In this document: piece after piece, positions 25,538 to 35,041 of the stretch
Layout: each line of letters starts with the position of its first letter
Numbering within the stretch: position 1 is the first letter of the stretch
Assembly (NCBI GenBank): GCA_022072055.1
Contig: JAJVIK010000010.1
Span: forward strand, 224,627 to 288,626
Reading direction: 5' to 3'
DNA: 64,000 nt
Origin: a bacterium
GTDB lineage: Bacteria > Hinthialibacterota > Hinthialibacteria > OLB16
Made by a program: the position numbers and the translations under genes
The notes under the pieces: model-generated
Database searches by the model: none
What the model was told of the DNA's origin: nothing
What the model saw: the letters and a program-made list of their open reading frames with translations, nothing else

Positions 25538-27643
25538 ATGCTGGAGGCGCTATTACGTCCCAAGAGCATCGCGATCATCGGGGCATCCCGGACCCCGGGA
25601 AAGGTGGGCCACGCGGTCCTGGCCAACCTGATTCAGGGCGGATTTGCCGGAAAACTGATTCCGGTCAATCCGACCACGGACGAGATCCGGGGGCGGACGT
25701 GTTACCACAATCTCGCCGCCGCGGAGACCCCCATCGACCTTGGGATCGTGGTGGTTCCGCCCAAGGCGGTGGTTGAGGCAATCTCCAGCTGCGCGCATGC
25801 CGGAGCCAAGGCCATCATCCTGATCACGGCAGGATTCAAGGAAGTCGGAGAAGCCGGGGCGAAGCTGGAGGAGGAGGTTGCGCGCCTTTGCCGGAGCCAC
25901 GGAATCCGTCTCCTCGGCCCCAACTGCCTCGGACTGATCAACACCGAGAACCACATGAACGCCTCGTTCGCCACCCAGATGCCAGCCCCCGGGGGAATCT
26001 CCGTGGTTTCTCAGTCCGGGGCGCTTTGCACCGCGATCCTGGATTGGTCAGCCGGGCGGGGGGTGGGTCTGGCCAAGCTGGTCAGCATTGGAAACAAGGC
26101 CGACCTGAACGAAGTCGATCTGCTTTCGGCGTTGGCCGAGGATGATCAAACCAAGGTGATCGCCTGCTACTTGGAGAGCATCACGGCGGGCGACCAGTTC
26201 ATTAAGGTCGCCGAATCGGTCACCTCCATCAAACCGGTGGTGGTCCTTAAGGCGGGAACCACGGCGGCGGGTGGGAAGGCCGCCTCCTCTCACACGGGAA
26301 GCCTGGCGGGAGCGGATATAGCCTACGGCGCGGCATTTCGCAGGGCGGGGGTCATCCGCGCGGAAAACTTCGAGTCGCTGTTTGACATCGCGACCGCGCT
26401 CTCGATGCAACCGCTTCCCAAGGGACGTCGCGTGGCCATCATCACCAACGCGGGCGGACCGGGGATCATGGCTGCGGACGCCGTGGAGAACGTGGGACTG
26501 GAAGTGAAGCCCCTCGCCGAGTCCACCTCCACGGCGCTGAAGCAGCGACTCCCGGCGGCGGCGAGCGTGGGCAATCCGATTGATGTTCTGGGTGACGCCG
26601 ATCCGGAACGATATGCCACGGCGCTGGACGCCGCGCTTTCGGATGAAACGGTGGAGGCCGTGGTGGTGATCCTGACTCCACAGGCGATGTCTCACCCCGA
26701 GGCCACCGCGGAAGCGATAGTCGGCTCGCTTCGCGACGATAAGCCGGTGCTCGCCTCGTTCATGGGGGGCTTGAACGTTCTCCCCGCCCGGGAGGAGCTC
26801 GCGGCCTCGAACCTGCCGGATTACCCCTCCCCCGAACGCGCCGTGGCCGCGCTGCACGCCATGTACGAGTACTCCTTGTGGCGGCGCAGGCCGCCGCGCG
26901 TGGTCACCCGCTTCCCGGTAAACCGGCGGCGCGTGGAACGCATCATCGCCCGCCACCTCCGCTCCGGGAGACGCGAGATTGGGGAAGTCGACGCCAAGGA
27001 TGTGCTTCGCGCCTACGATTTCACGGTCCCCGAGGGACGCATCGCGCGGAGCGCCGAGGAGGCGGTCGCCGTGGCGGACACGGTCGGCTATCCGGTCGCG
27101 ATGAAGATCGTCTCGCCGGATATTGTCCATAAGTCGGATTACGGCGGAGTGCGACTTTCGCTCTCCACGCCCAATGAAGTGCGGGATGCCTATGATTTGA
27201 TGATGCTTCGAATCGGCCGCCGCGCCCCCGAGGCCGAGCTGGTCGGGGTCTATGTCGAGGAGATGTGCCGTCCCGGACGCGAAGTCATCCTGGGTATGCA
27301 CCGCGATCCGCAGTTCGGACCGATGCTCATGTTCGGTCTCGGGGGCATTTTCGTGGAGGTCATGAAAGATGTGAGCTTCTACCTCGCCCCGATCACCCGG
27401 GACGAGGCGCTGCGGATGCTTCAGAGCACGCGCTCGTACGCCCTCTTGCGCGGCGCGCGGGGCGAGGAGGCGGTCGATCTCGAGGCCCTCGCGGGCGGTC
27501 TACAGAGGATCAGTCAGTTGGTGACCGACTTCCCCCAGATCCTCGAAATGGACATCAACCCGTTCATCGTCGGCGCGACCGGCGCTCCCCCGGTGGTGGC
27601 GGACGCCCGCATGAGCCTGTCCCTGGATGAGGAGTCGCAATGA
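25538..27643 (+). CDS. Acetate-CoA ligase (ADP-forming), fused alpha-beta form
   Basis: 701 aa. Converts acetyl-CoA (or another acyl-CoA) + ADP + Pi to the acid + ATP, the ATP-yielding end of acetate fermentation; the reverse is possible. CoA-binding Rossmann domain at the N-terminus (IAIIGASRTPGKVGH), succinyl-CoA-ligase-like domain with the phosphohistidine loop KAASSHTGSLAG, and a C-terminal ATP-grasp domain (AMKIVSPDIVHKSDYGGV, MLMFGLGGIFVE). The alpha and beta parts, separate in archaeal enzymes, are one chain here. Its stop overlaps the next ATG (ATGA). Confidence 0.9.
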   Translation: MLEALLRPKSIAIIGASRTPGKVGHAVLANLIQGGFAGKLIPVNPTTDEIRGRTCYHNLAAAETPIDLGIVVVPPKAVVEAISSCAHAGAKAIILITAGFKEVGEAGAKLEEEVARLCRSHGIRLLGPNCLGLINTENHMNASFATQMPAPGGISVVSQSGALCTAILDWSAGRGVGLAKLVSIGNKADLNEVDLLSALAEDDQTKVIACYLESITAGDQFIKVAESVTSIKPVVVLKAGTTAAGGKAASSHTGSLAGADIAYGAAFRRAGVIRAENFESLFDIATALSMQPLPKGRRVAIITNAGGPGIMAADAVENVGLEVKPLAESTSTALKQRLPAAASVGNPIDVLGDADPERYATALDAALSDETVEAVVVILTPQAMSHPEATAEAIVGSLRDDKPVLASFMGGLNVLPAREELAASNLPDYPSPERAVAALHAMYEYSLWRRRPPRVVTRFPVNRRRVERIIARHLRSGRREIGEVDAKDVLRAYDFTVPEGRIARSAEEAVAVADTVGYPVAMKIVSPDIVHKSDYGGVRLSLSTPNEVRDAYDLMMLRIGRRAPEAELVGVYVEEMCRPGREVILGMHRDPQFGPMLMFGLGGIFVEVMKDVSFYLAPITRDEALRMLQSTRSYALLRGARGEEAVDLEALAGGLQRISQLVTDFPQILEMDINPFIVGATGAPPVVADARMSLSLDEESQ

Positions 27644-29520
27644 AAACGACACCGCGCCCCAGCTACAACCCGAACTGGCGGGAGGAATTTGCCGAGCTTG
27701 TGGTCACCGCCGAGGAGGCGGTCAAGCAGATACAGCCCGGTCAGCGAGTGTTCATCGGCACAGGTTGCGCGCAACCGCAGACCCTGGTCCATGCCCTCGC
27801 GGCGCGGTCCAGCTCTCTTGCCGACACGGAGATCGTGCACCTGCTCACCTCGGGCGAGGCCCCTTACGCCGAGCAGGAGCTCGCCGCGCATTTCTCGGTC
27901 AACAGCTTTTTCATCGCCCCCAATGTCCGCGACATCATCCAGCAGGGCCTGGGGGATTACACGCCGATCTTTCTTTCCGACATCCCGCGGCTGTTTCAAT
28001 CCGGGCAGTTGCCGCTGGACGTGGCCCTCATCCAGGTGACTCCGCCGGATGACGGCGGAATGTGCAGCCTGGGGGTCTCGGTGGACATCGTGAAAAGCGC
28101 CGCCGCGAACGCCCGCCTGGTGATCGCGGAGGTGAACCCCCGAATGCCGCGCACGCATGGGGACAGCATCCTCCATGTTTACGACCTGGATTATCTGGTT
28201 CCGGTGGACGCCCCGATCATCGAGGTCCCGACCCCCGAGGTCCATCCGGTGGTGCGCGAGATCGGGGAGCATGTCGCCTCGCTGGTGGAGGACGGCTCCA
28301 CCATCGAAGTGGGGATCGGCGAGATCCCCCAGGCGGTTCTCCAGCATCTCGACCGCAAGAAGGATTTGGGAATCCACACCGAGATGTTCACCGACGCGAT
28401 CATCGACCTGATCGAGGCGGGAGTCATCAACGGGAGCCTCAAGTCGCTGGATCGGGGCAAGGTGGTGGCGAGCTTCGCTCTTGGAACTCGTCGGCTGTAT
28501 GACTATATCGACAACAACCCGATTTTCGCGTTCCATCCCACCGAATATGTGAACGATCCCTTCACCATCGCGCGCCAACACAAGATGGTGGCGATCAATG
28601 TGGCCCTAGAGGCGGACCTGACCGGCCAAGTCTGCGCGGACTCGTTGGGTTCGAGGTTCTATTCGGGAATCGGCGGTCAGCTCGACTTCAATCGTGGGGC
28701 CGCGCGCTCGCTCGGCGGCAAGGCGATCATCGCCATGCCCTCCACCGCCCGGGATGGCGCGGTCTCGCGGATCGTGTGTCATCTCAGCCCCGGGGCGGGG
28801 GTGGTGACCACGCGCGGGGATGTTCACTACGTGGTCACCGAGTATGGGGTGGCGTATCTGCACGGTCGCAATGTTCAGGAGCGCGCCCTTGCGCTGGTCA
28901 GCATCGCCCATCCGAACTTCCGCGAGGAGCTCCTCAAGCAGGCCATCGAGGCCAGGTATGTCCGCGCCGAACTGGCCGATTTCAGCAACCGGATCGTGGT
29001 CGGTCCGAAGGACATCCGAACCACCTTCCTGCTCGACGACGGAACTCTCATCACCATCCGCCCGATTCACCCGACCGACGAACACCGAGTAAAGGACCTG
29101 TTCTACACCCTTTCGCAGGACTCGATCTACACCCGTTTCATGAGTCGGATGAAATGGGTCCCTCGCAAGCAGGTGCGCGAGTTCGTGTATGTCGATCACC
29201 GGACCGAGGTGTCCATCGTGGCCACGATCCCCGAGGCCGATGGCGAGGATATCATCGGGATCGGCGGATACTATCTCGACGCGCACACCAACCGCGCGGA
29301 GGTGGCCTTCGTGGTGGCTGACCGTTGGCAGCACCGCCACATCGGCTCGTTCCTGCTCAAGCACCTTGTCACCATCGCCCGGCGGCACGGAATCGCGGGG
29401 TTCACCGCCGAGGTGCTGGCGGAAAACAAGCCGATGCAGGCGGTGTTCAACAACAGCGGACTCAAGGTGAAGAGCGATCTGCGCCAGGGGGTCTACAGCT
29501 ACGAAATGGAGTTCGAGTGA
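27640..29520 (+). CDS. Acetyl-CoA hydrolase/transferase family protein fused to a GNAT domain
   Basis: 626 aa. Residues 1-450 are a CoA-transferase of the acetyl-CoA hydrolase/4-hydroxybutyrate CoA-transferase family (GIGEIPQAVLQHL, LGIHTEMFTDAI, TEYGVAYLHGRNVQERA). Residues about 465-626 are a GCN5-like N-acetyltransferase (ITIRPIHPTDEHRVK, VADRWQHRHIGSFLL, AEVLAENKPMQAVFNNSG). This architecture occurs in several phyla. Either half uses acetyl-CoA. Located beside acs and the ADP-forming ligase, the GNAT half might acetylate one of them; this is inference. Translationally coupled to the ligase. Confidence 0.85.
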   Translation: MKTTPRPSYNPNWREEFAELVVTAEEAVKQIQPGQRVFIGTGCAQPQTLVHALAARSSSLADTEIVHLLTSGEAPYAEQELAAHFSVNSFFIAPNVRDIIQQGLGDYTPIFLSDIPRLFQSGQLPLDVALIQVTPPDDGGMCSLGVSVDIVKSAAANARLVIAEVNPRMPRTHGDSILHVYDLDYLVPVDAPIIEVPTPEVHPVVREIGEHVASLVEDGSTIEVGIGEIPQAVLQHLDRKKDLGIHTEMFTDAIIDLIEAGVINGSLKSLDRGKVVASFALGTRRLYDYIDNNPIFAFHPTEYVNDPFTIARQHKMVAINVALEADLTGQVCADSLGSRFYSGIGGQLDFNRGAARSLGGKAIIAMPSTARDGAVSRIVCHLSPGAGVVTTRGDVHYVVTEYGVAYLHGRNVQERALALVSIAHPNFREELLKQAIEARYVRAELADFSNRIVVGPKDIRTTFLLDDGTLITIRPIHPTDEHRVKDLFYTLSQDSIYTRFMSRMKWVPRKQVREFVYVDHRTEVSIVATIPEADGEDIIGIGGYYLDAHTNRAEVAFVVADRWQHRHIGSFLLKHLVTIARRHGIAGFTAEVLAENKPMQAVFNNSGLKVKSDLRQGVYSYEMEFE

Positions 29521-29532
29521 CGGACCTTTTCC

Positions 29533-31836
29533 ATGAACTCCGCCGTAAGGGTCGCGCGACTGAGGGTATGTCTCCGGGGGGCGGTCCAAGGCGTGGGGTT
29601 TCGCCCGTTTGTGTATCGTTTGGCGAGCGCGCTCTCGCTCGCCGGGTGGGTCCGGAACAACGCGAGCGGGGTGGAGCTGGAGGTGGAGGGGCCCGAGGCG
29701 CGTCTTTCCGAGTTCCTCACGCGCCTTGAGAGGGAAAGACCTCCCCATTCCTTCATTCACGGTCTGGAACCCACGCTGCTTGAAGCGAGCGGGTATTCCG
29801 AGTTTGTCATCCGGGATAGCGAAGGGGGTGAGAAATCCGCCTTTGTTGTCCCGGACATCGCCACCTGCGAGGATTGCCTGCGGGAACTGTTCGACCCGTT
29901 GGACCGCCGGTATCGCTATCCCTTCCTGAATTGCACCCACTGCGGGCCGCGATACAGCATCATTGAGCGACTCCCCTATGACCGACCGAACACGACCATG
30001 CACTCCTTTGAGATGTGCGCGGAGTGCCGCGCGGAATATGAGGATCCTCTGGACCGCCGCTTCCACGCTCAGCCGAACGCCTGCCCCCGATGCGGCCCTC
30101 ATGTGGAATGGTGGGACTCCCGAGGAATCTGTCTCGCCGTCAGGGAGGAGGCGCTCTCCGCCGCGTCAGAGGCCATTCGCCAGGGACGGATTGTGGCGGT
30201 CAAAGGGCTTGGCGGCTTTCATCTCTTCGTTGCGGCGTCGGACGATGAAGCGGTCAAGCGGCTGCGGCTCCGGAAACATCGCGAGGAAAAACCCTTCGCG
30301 CTGTTGTTTCCTACGATGCGGGAAGTGGCCCTTGTGTGCGAGACATCCCCCTTGGAGGAGCGTCTCTTGCGGTCCCCGGAGGCGCCGATTGTCCTGCTGC
30401 GTCGCAAGGTTGACGCTTCCTCAGACAGTCCGAGGGTGTGCGCCGAGGTGGCCCCTCAGAATCCATACCTGGGGGCCTTTCTGCCGTATACCCCGCTTCA
30501 CCATCTGCTCCTCGGCGACCTCGGTTTCCCGGTGGTGGCGACCAGCGGAAATCGGAGCGAGGAGCCGATCCGCACCGAGGAGCACGAGGCGGTGAGACGA
30601 CTGGGGGACATCGCCGATTTCTTCCTGGTCCACAATCGCCCGATCCGACGGCCCGTGGATGATTCCATCGCGCGGGTGCTCGCGGGACGTGAAATGGTGC
30701 TGCGAAGGGCTCGGGGATACGCGCCGCTGCCATTCTCGCTCGCAAACGATGTCGGGGAGGCGGTCGCGGTCGGCGCGCACCTCAAGAACACCGTGGCGGT
30801 GGCGAAAAACGACCAAGTCTTTCTAAGCCAACATATCGGCGACCTGGAGACAGCGGAGACTCACGAAGCGTTTCTGGACACCCTGCACTCGCTTGAAACT
30901 CTCTATGAAGCGCGGCCATCGAGGGTGGTTTGTGATCTTCATCCCGAGTATCTGTCCACACAATACGCCTTGGAGCGCGACTCAACCGCCGTTCGCGTCC
31001 AACACCATTACGCGCACGCGCTGGCATGCCTCGCCGAGAACGAAATCGAGCCTCCGGCCCTCGCGGTGGTCTGGGATGGGACCGGATACGGACCCGATGG
31101 GACTGTGTGGGGGGGCGAGTTCCTCCGAATCGGCGAGAGCGGCTTTGAGCGAGCCGCTCATTTCCGAACCTTCCCCCTTCCCGGAGGGGATCACGCGGTC
31201 CGGGAGCCGAGACGTTCCGCGCTGGGCGTGCTGGCGGAGGTCTTCGGATTGGGGGCGACTCGACGGACCGACCTTCCCTCCGTAGCCGCCTTCTCCCGAT
31301 GGGAAGTCGAGATGCTGACAAGAGCCCTCGAAGCCGGAGTGAATTCCCCGCGAACTTCCTCGGTTGGGCGTCTCTTCGATGCGGTTTCCTCCCTGCTCGG
31401 CCTGTGCCAAGTGAACCGTCACGAGGGCCAGGCGGCGATGGCGCTGGAGTTCGCGGCTTCAAGCCTGGAGGGGGTTGCCCCCTATCCCTTCCGCACCTTG
31501 GAAAGCCCTGGGCGCCCCTTGGTCCTGGATTGGGGAGACTGCATCGCCTCCATCCTCGAAGAGAGGGGCAAGGGGGTGGAGATCGGGCGGATCGCGGCCC
31601 GGTTCCATGTCACGCTCGTGGAGATCATCGGCCGAATCTGCTCGACGCTGGGAGAGACAAGGGCGCTGCTGACCGGGGGCTGTTTTCAGAACCGAATCCT
31701 GCTAGAGGCAAGCGTGGCGCATCTGTCGCGGGGAGGTGTTTCGGTGTTCCGCCATCAGCGGGTTCCTCCCAACGATGGCGGCATTGCCTTGGGGCAACTT
31801 GCCGCCTTACTTCGGGAACCCAACTTGATTCATTGA
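29533..31836 (+). CDS. hypF: Carbamoyltransferase HypF (hydrogenase maturation)
   Basis: 767 aa, full length. Makes the thiocarbamate on HypE that becomes the CN ligands of the Ni-Fe centre. In order: acylphosphatase domain (GAVQGVGFRPFVYRLA, about 10-95), two zinc-finger pairs (CEDC ... CTHC and CAEC ... CPRC, about 115-195), YrdC-like domain (about 210-390) and Kae1-like carbamoyl-transfer domain (HHYAHALACLAEN, WDGTGYGPDGTVWGGE). It is 12 bases after the CoA-transferase gene. Its 3' end overlaps the convergent anti-sigma gene by 7 bases. Confidence 0.94.
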   Translation: MNSAVRVARLRVCLRGAVQGVGFRPFVYRLASALSLAGWVRNNASGVELEVEGPEARLSEFLTRLERERPPHSFIHGLEPTLLEASGYSEFVIRDSEGGEKSAFVVPDIATCEDCLRELFDPLDRRYRYPFLNCTHCGPRYSIIERLPYDRPNTTMHSFEMCAECRAEYEDPLDRRFHAQPNACPRCGPHVEWWDSRGICLAVREEALSAASEAIRQGRIVAVKGLGGFHLFVAASDDEAVKRLRLRKHREEKPFALLFPTMREVALVCETSPLEERLLRSPEAPIVLLRRKVDASSDSPRVCAEVAPQNPYLGAFLPYTPLHHLLLGDLGFPVVATSGNRSEEPIRTEEHEAVRRLGDIADFFLVHNRPIRRPVDDSIARVLAGREMVLRRARGYAPLPFSLANDVGEAVAVGAHLKNTVAVAKNDQVFLSQHIGDLETAETHEAFLDTLHSLETLYEARPSRVVCDLHPEYLSTQYALERDSTAVRVQHHYAHALACLAENEIEPPALAVVWDGTGYGPDGTVWGGEFLRIGESGFERAAHFRTFPLPGGDHAVREPRRSALGVLAEVFGLGATRRTDLPSVAAFSRWEVEMLTRALEAGVNSPRTSSVGRLFDAVSSLLGLCQVNRHEGQAAMALEFAASSLEGVAPYPFRTLESPGRPLVLDWGDCIASILEERGKGVEIGRIAARFHVTLVEIIGRICSTLGETRALLTGGCFQNRILLEASVAHLSRGGVSVFRHQRVPPNDGGIALGQLAALLREPNLIH

Positions 31837-32276
31837 GACGCCGCCGAGGCAACCGGGAGATGCTTGACCAAGGTGACCACGTTCCGATGGTCAGAAGTCC
31901 GCTGATAGACCACCGAATCCATCACGGTTTTCATGATGTGAAGTCCGAGACCGTGGGTCTTCATCTCCTGGAGATGGTCCTCCAACGCAAAGGGTTGATC
32001 GAAGGTTTGAGCAAACTCCCGCCCTCGGTCCTCGACCACGACCTCGATCCGGCGCTGATCGGAACGGACTCTCACCACAAGCGAATCCTCGGCGCTCCCC
32101 CCATGCCGAATCGCGTTGGCGAGGGCTTCATCGACCGCCAGGACAATCAAATCAGCCTGGTCTTCCGTGAAGCCGAGCTGTCGGGAGAGATCGCGGACAA
32201 ACACCCGGATCGGACCGAGGACCTCGGCGCGAGGGGGAATTCTGAATTCGATGGGGGCGGTGGGATGAGCGGTCAA
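31830..32276 (-). CDS. RsbW-like anti-sigma factor / serine kinase (HATPase)
   Basis: 148 aa GHKL ATPase. N-box LAVDEALANAIRHGG, G1 box VEDRGREF and G2 box HGLGLHIMKTVMDSV are visible. Such proteins bind a sigma factor or other target and phosphorylate an STAS antagonist. TTG 32276 is proposed (GGAG 7 bases upstream, 16 bases after the STAS stop); an ATG at 32345 would overlap the STAS gene by 53 bases and add 23 residues outside the fold. Last gene of a phosphatase-antagonist-kinase operon. No sigma factor is nearby. Confidence 0.82.
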   Translation of the reverse strand: MTAHPTAPIEFRIPPRAEVLGPIRVFVRDLSRQLGFTEDQADLIVLAVDEALANAIRHGGSAEDSLVVRVRSDQRRIEVVVEDRGREFAQTFDQPFALEDHLQEMKTHGLGLHIMKTVMDSVVYQRTSDHRNVVTLVKHLPVASAASQ

Positions 32277-32292
32277 TGCGAGACTCCGCGCC

Positions 32293-32697
32293 TCAGAAGC
32301 GGTCCTCGGGAGCTTCCTGCTGGCGCTCCTGGTCCCGGTTGGCAAACGCCTGGAGGGCCTCCTCCTCGGAGCTGTAGACCTTCATAAGCCGAGAGAACCC
32401 GAGCAGGTAGAACACCCGTTCGATCTTCTCCGACATGTTCACAATCTTGAGGTCCCCCTCCTTTTCGCGAACCTCGCGGAGGATCCCCATCAGGACCCCC
32501 AGCCCCGCGCTGCTGATGTAGTCGAGGTTCTCGAGGTCGAGCAGGTAGAAATGGTTGCCCTGTCTCAAAAGACTGTCCAGCAACTCCTGGAGCTGCGGGA
32601 AGGTGCTTGAATCGAGGTAGCCGCTGATCCGCACCTTTTGGACGGAAATCGAATCCACCTTCACGGGGATCGTTTCCAGCTCGAATTTCTTCCACAT
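32293..32697 (-). CDS. STAS-domain anti-sigma factor antagonist
   Basis: 134 aa single STAS domain (RsbV/SpoIIAA-like). The phosphorylation loop reads DYISSAGLGVLMG, with the usual serine target. Start at 32697 is set by GGGAGGAAAA upstream; an ATG 21 bases earlier (32718) has no such site. Lies between the SpoIIE-type phosphatase and the RsbW-like kinase, the standard partner-switching order. Confidence 0.88.
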   Translation of the reverse strand: MWKKFELETIPVKVDSISVQKVRISGYLDSSTFPQLQELLDSLLRQGNHFYLLDLENLDYISSAGLGVLMGILREVREKEGDLKIVNMSEKIERVFYLLGFSRLMKVYSSEEEALQAFANRDQERQQEAPEDRF

Positions 32698-32727
32698 GGG
32701 GTTTTCCTCCCTGTTCATGGCGGCGTT

Positions 32728-34950
32728 TCAAGGCCTCCCGTTCGGTCTGACTTTCAATATCACTAGTGTAACGTCATCGTGGGGGGGTCTGTCCCCCACA
32801 AAAGCGTCCACCTCCCCCTGGATCCTGTGGACAACCTGCTCCACGGCTTGCCCCTTGGTCTCTCGAATCACCTGTAGGACCCGGTCGAGGGTGAATTCCC
32901 TGAAGTCCTCGTTCATCGCCTCGGTGAGGCCGTCTGTGTAGAAGACCACCAAATCCCCCGAGTCGAGCGGCAAGGTGAATTCTTTCAAAGATTGGCGGAA
33001 TAAGGAACCACGGTCGAGACCCAGCGCCATTCCCTCAGGTTCAAGAAGGATCGGCTGGTCTTCCCCGCCCTTAAGCACAATAGTCGGCTCGTGCCCGGCG
33101 CGAACCAGGGAGAGCGTCTTCTTGGAGATATCGAGGATGGCAAGCGAAAGGGAGATGAAGACATCCCGCTTGAGGTCGTTGTAGATGAAATCGTTGAGGT
33201 TGAGGGTCAGCTCGCGGGCGGAAAGGTCCTTGGACACCAGGGCGCGGAGCGCCGAGCGGATCGCGGCCATGGTCAGGGCCCCCGGAATCCCCTTACCGGC
33301 GACATCCGCGACCACAATCGCCAAACGGTTCGGGTCCATCCACACGAAATCGTAGAAGTCCCCCCCGATCTGCTTGGCGGCGCGGCTGAAGGCTCGGATC
33401 TCGTATTGATCCAGGTCGGGGAACTCGCTTGGGAGCAGCGATTCCTGGACCTTGCGCGCGATCTCGATTTCCCGCTCCAAGCGCTCTTGTTCGTCTATCA
33501 CCTCGTGCATCTTGGCGCTGGTGAGGGCGATGGCGGCCTGGTCGGCGACCGCGTTCAGGAGGGATGCATCCTGCGGATTGAACGGGGCCCAGCCGATTTC
33601 CGATTCCGAGAATTTGTTGATGACCACCAGCAGGCCCATGACCTTTCCGTTCATGGCCAGGGGAACCGCGATGAGCGTGTGAATCCGCAGGAAGTCGGTG
33701 GGCTGTTGGGGAAGATTGCGCTGCCGGGTGGCGTCGGGAAGGTACAGGAGCTTGCCGCTATCCATGAGCTCCTTGAAGAAAGGATAGCTCGCGAGCTCGA
33801 CTGTCTCGCTCAGGAAGAGCTCGTTGATGTACTTGATGCGCGTGGCGAGGTAATCAATCGGGAGCGATTGCAGGGGAGGAAATGGGCCCTCGACCACGCG
33901 CGGCACCAGAAACCGTCCATCCTCGGGTTTCGCGCCCGGCTCCAGTATCGAATCGAGCAGGTAAACCGCCCCGGCCTTGGCGCTGCTCTGGCTCATCGCG
34001 AAATTGAGCGTGAGCCGGAGGATGTAATCCAGGTCCTGCCGGACCCTGCGTTGGGGATTCTCCGGGGTGAGGCGCAGGCTGGGGTCATCCGCCACGCGGA
34101 CAAGGAAGTCGAGCATGACCTTCTTTTCCTCTGCGATGATCTGCGCCGCGCGGTGGGTGGCGGCGAGAAGAACCATGTTCTCTCGGAACAGCAGAAGGAT
34201 CAGGCTGAGAAATGCAAGCGTGAAACAGACATGGTAGAGCGCCGAAAACATCCACTTTTCGGGATCCGAATCGAACGAAAAGGCCACCAGCCAAGCCCCC
34301 ACCACCCCGCTCGCGGTGACCGCCAAGCCGATCACTTTCATCAGCGCGACTGTCTCCCCGGAGAGGCGCAGGACCCACAGGAGAACATACACGAACGCGA
34401 TCAGACACCAAACCTTGAGGAAGAGCACGGGGCGCTGATACACCAGGAGCTGTTCGGGCGAAGTCGGGAACTCGAGCGAAGGGAGGATCAGGTACATCCA
34501 CAAAACCGCCGCGCTCACGACAAGGAAGGAGATCACTCGGTAGAGCAGGAAATCGCGGGTCTGCTCATAGGCCCGGTGCCAATCGGTCCGGTCGCGCTCG
34601 ACCATGTGACGGGTGTACCGGAGTAGCGAGTGGCAGAAGACCAGGACTCCGATCACCTCAAAGGCGGCCCACCAGTGCGGGTAGAACTCGGCCAGACTTC
34701 TTCCCTCGAGGTAGGACACCGCAAGGAGCGTGGAAATCCACAAGAGGAACATCGAGAACAACAAGAGCTCGATGTCTCTTGGATTCGGTATCGAGCGAAT
34801 CTGCTCAAAATTCAGGAGTGGGTGAAGGACCGTGCCCCTGGAAGTCGAGGCGTACTGCTCGGCGTCCCGAACAAACCCGCGGATATGCCAAATGAGCAGT
34901 CCGAGGACGGTGAGAACAACCAGGTTGATGGTCCCAACCGCAAAGAACAA
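32728..34950 (-). CDS. Membrane SpoIIE/RsbU-type PP2C phosphatase with GAF domain
   Basis: 740 aa. Seven hydrophobic segments fill residues 1-285, followed by a GAF domain (about 310-490), a coiled linker (QERLEREIEIARKVQESLLP) and a SpoIIE phosphatase domain (about 540-735) with metal-binding GGDFYDF, VVADVAGKGIPGAL and VFYTDGLTEAMNEDF. It should dephosphorylate the STAS protein encoded 30 bases downstream and so release the RsbW target in response to a membrane or small-molecule signal. Starts with TTG at 34950; no ATG is available in frame upstream. Confidence 0.85.
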   Translation of the reverse strand: MFFAVGTINLVVLTVLGLLIWHIRGFVRDAEQYASTSRGTVLHPLLNFEQIRSIPNPRDIELLLFSMFLLWISTLLAVSYLEGRSLAEFYPHWWAAFEVIGVLVFCHSLLRYTRHMVERDRTDWHRAYEQTRDFLLYRVISFLVVSAAVLWMYLILPSLEFPTSPEQLLVYQRPVLFLKVWCLIAFVYVLLWVLRLSGETVALMKVIGLAVTASGVVGAWLVAFSFDSDPEKWMFSALYHVCFTLAFLSLILLLFRENMVLLAATHRAAQIIAEEKKVMLDFLVRVADDPSLRLTPENPQRRVRQDLDYILRLTLNFAMSQSSAKAGAVYLLDSILEPGAKPEDGRFLVPRVVEGPFPPLQSLPIDYLATRIKYINELFLSETVELASYPFFKELMDSGKLLYLPDATRQRNLPQQPTDFLRIHTLIAVPLAMNGKVMGLLVVINKFSESEIGWAPFNPQDASLLNAVADQAAIALTSAKMHEVIDEQERLEREIEIARKVQESLLPSEFPDLDQYEIRAFSRAAKQIGGDFYDFVWMDPNRLAIVVADVAGKGIPGALTMAAIRSALRALVSKDLSARELTLNLNDFIYNDLKRDVFISLSLAILDISKKTLSLVRAGHEPTIVLKGGEDQPILLEPEGMALGLDRGSLFRQSLKEFTLPLDSGDLVVFYTDGLTEAMNEDFREFTLDRVLQVIRETKGQAVEQVVHRIQGEVDAFVGDRPPHDDVTLVILKVRPNGRP

Positions 34951-35041
34951 GGCCCTCTCCCGCGCGTTCCAGCCGAATCAATCACCCACCGACAGTTTAG
35001 GTCTACATACTTGGAGGGTCAATTCGACCGAAGCCCTCGGA

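Noticed and set aside
33091..34626. 511-codon plus-strand frame opposite the SpoIIE-type phosphatase
   Set aside because: Shadow of the TM, GAF and phosphatase coding sequence; composition Glu/Gln/His/Arg rich without any motif.
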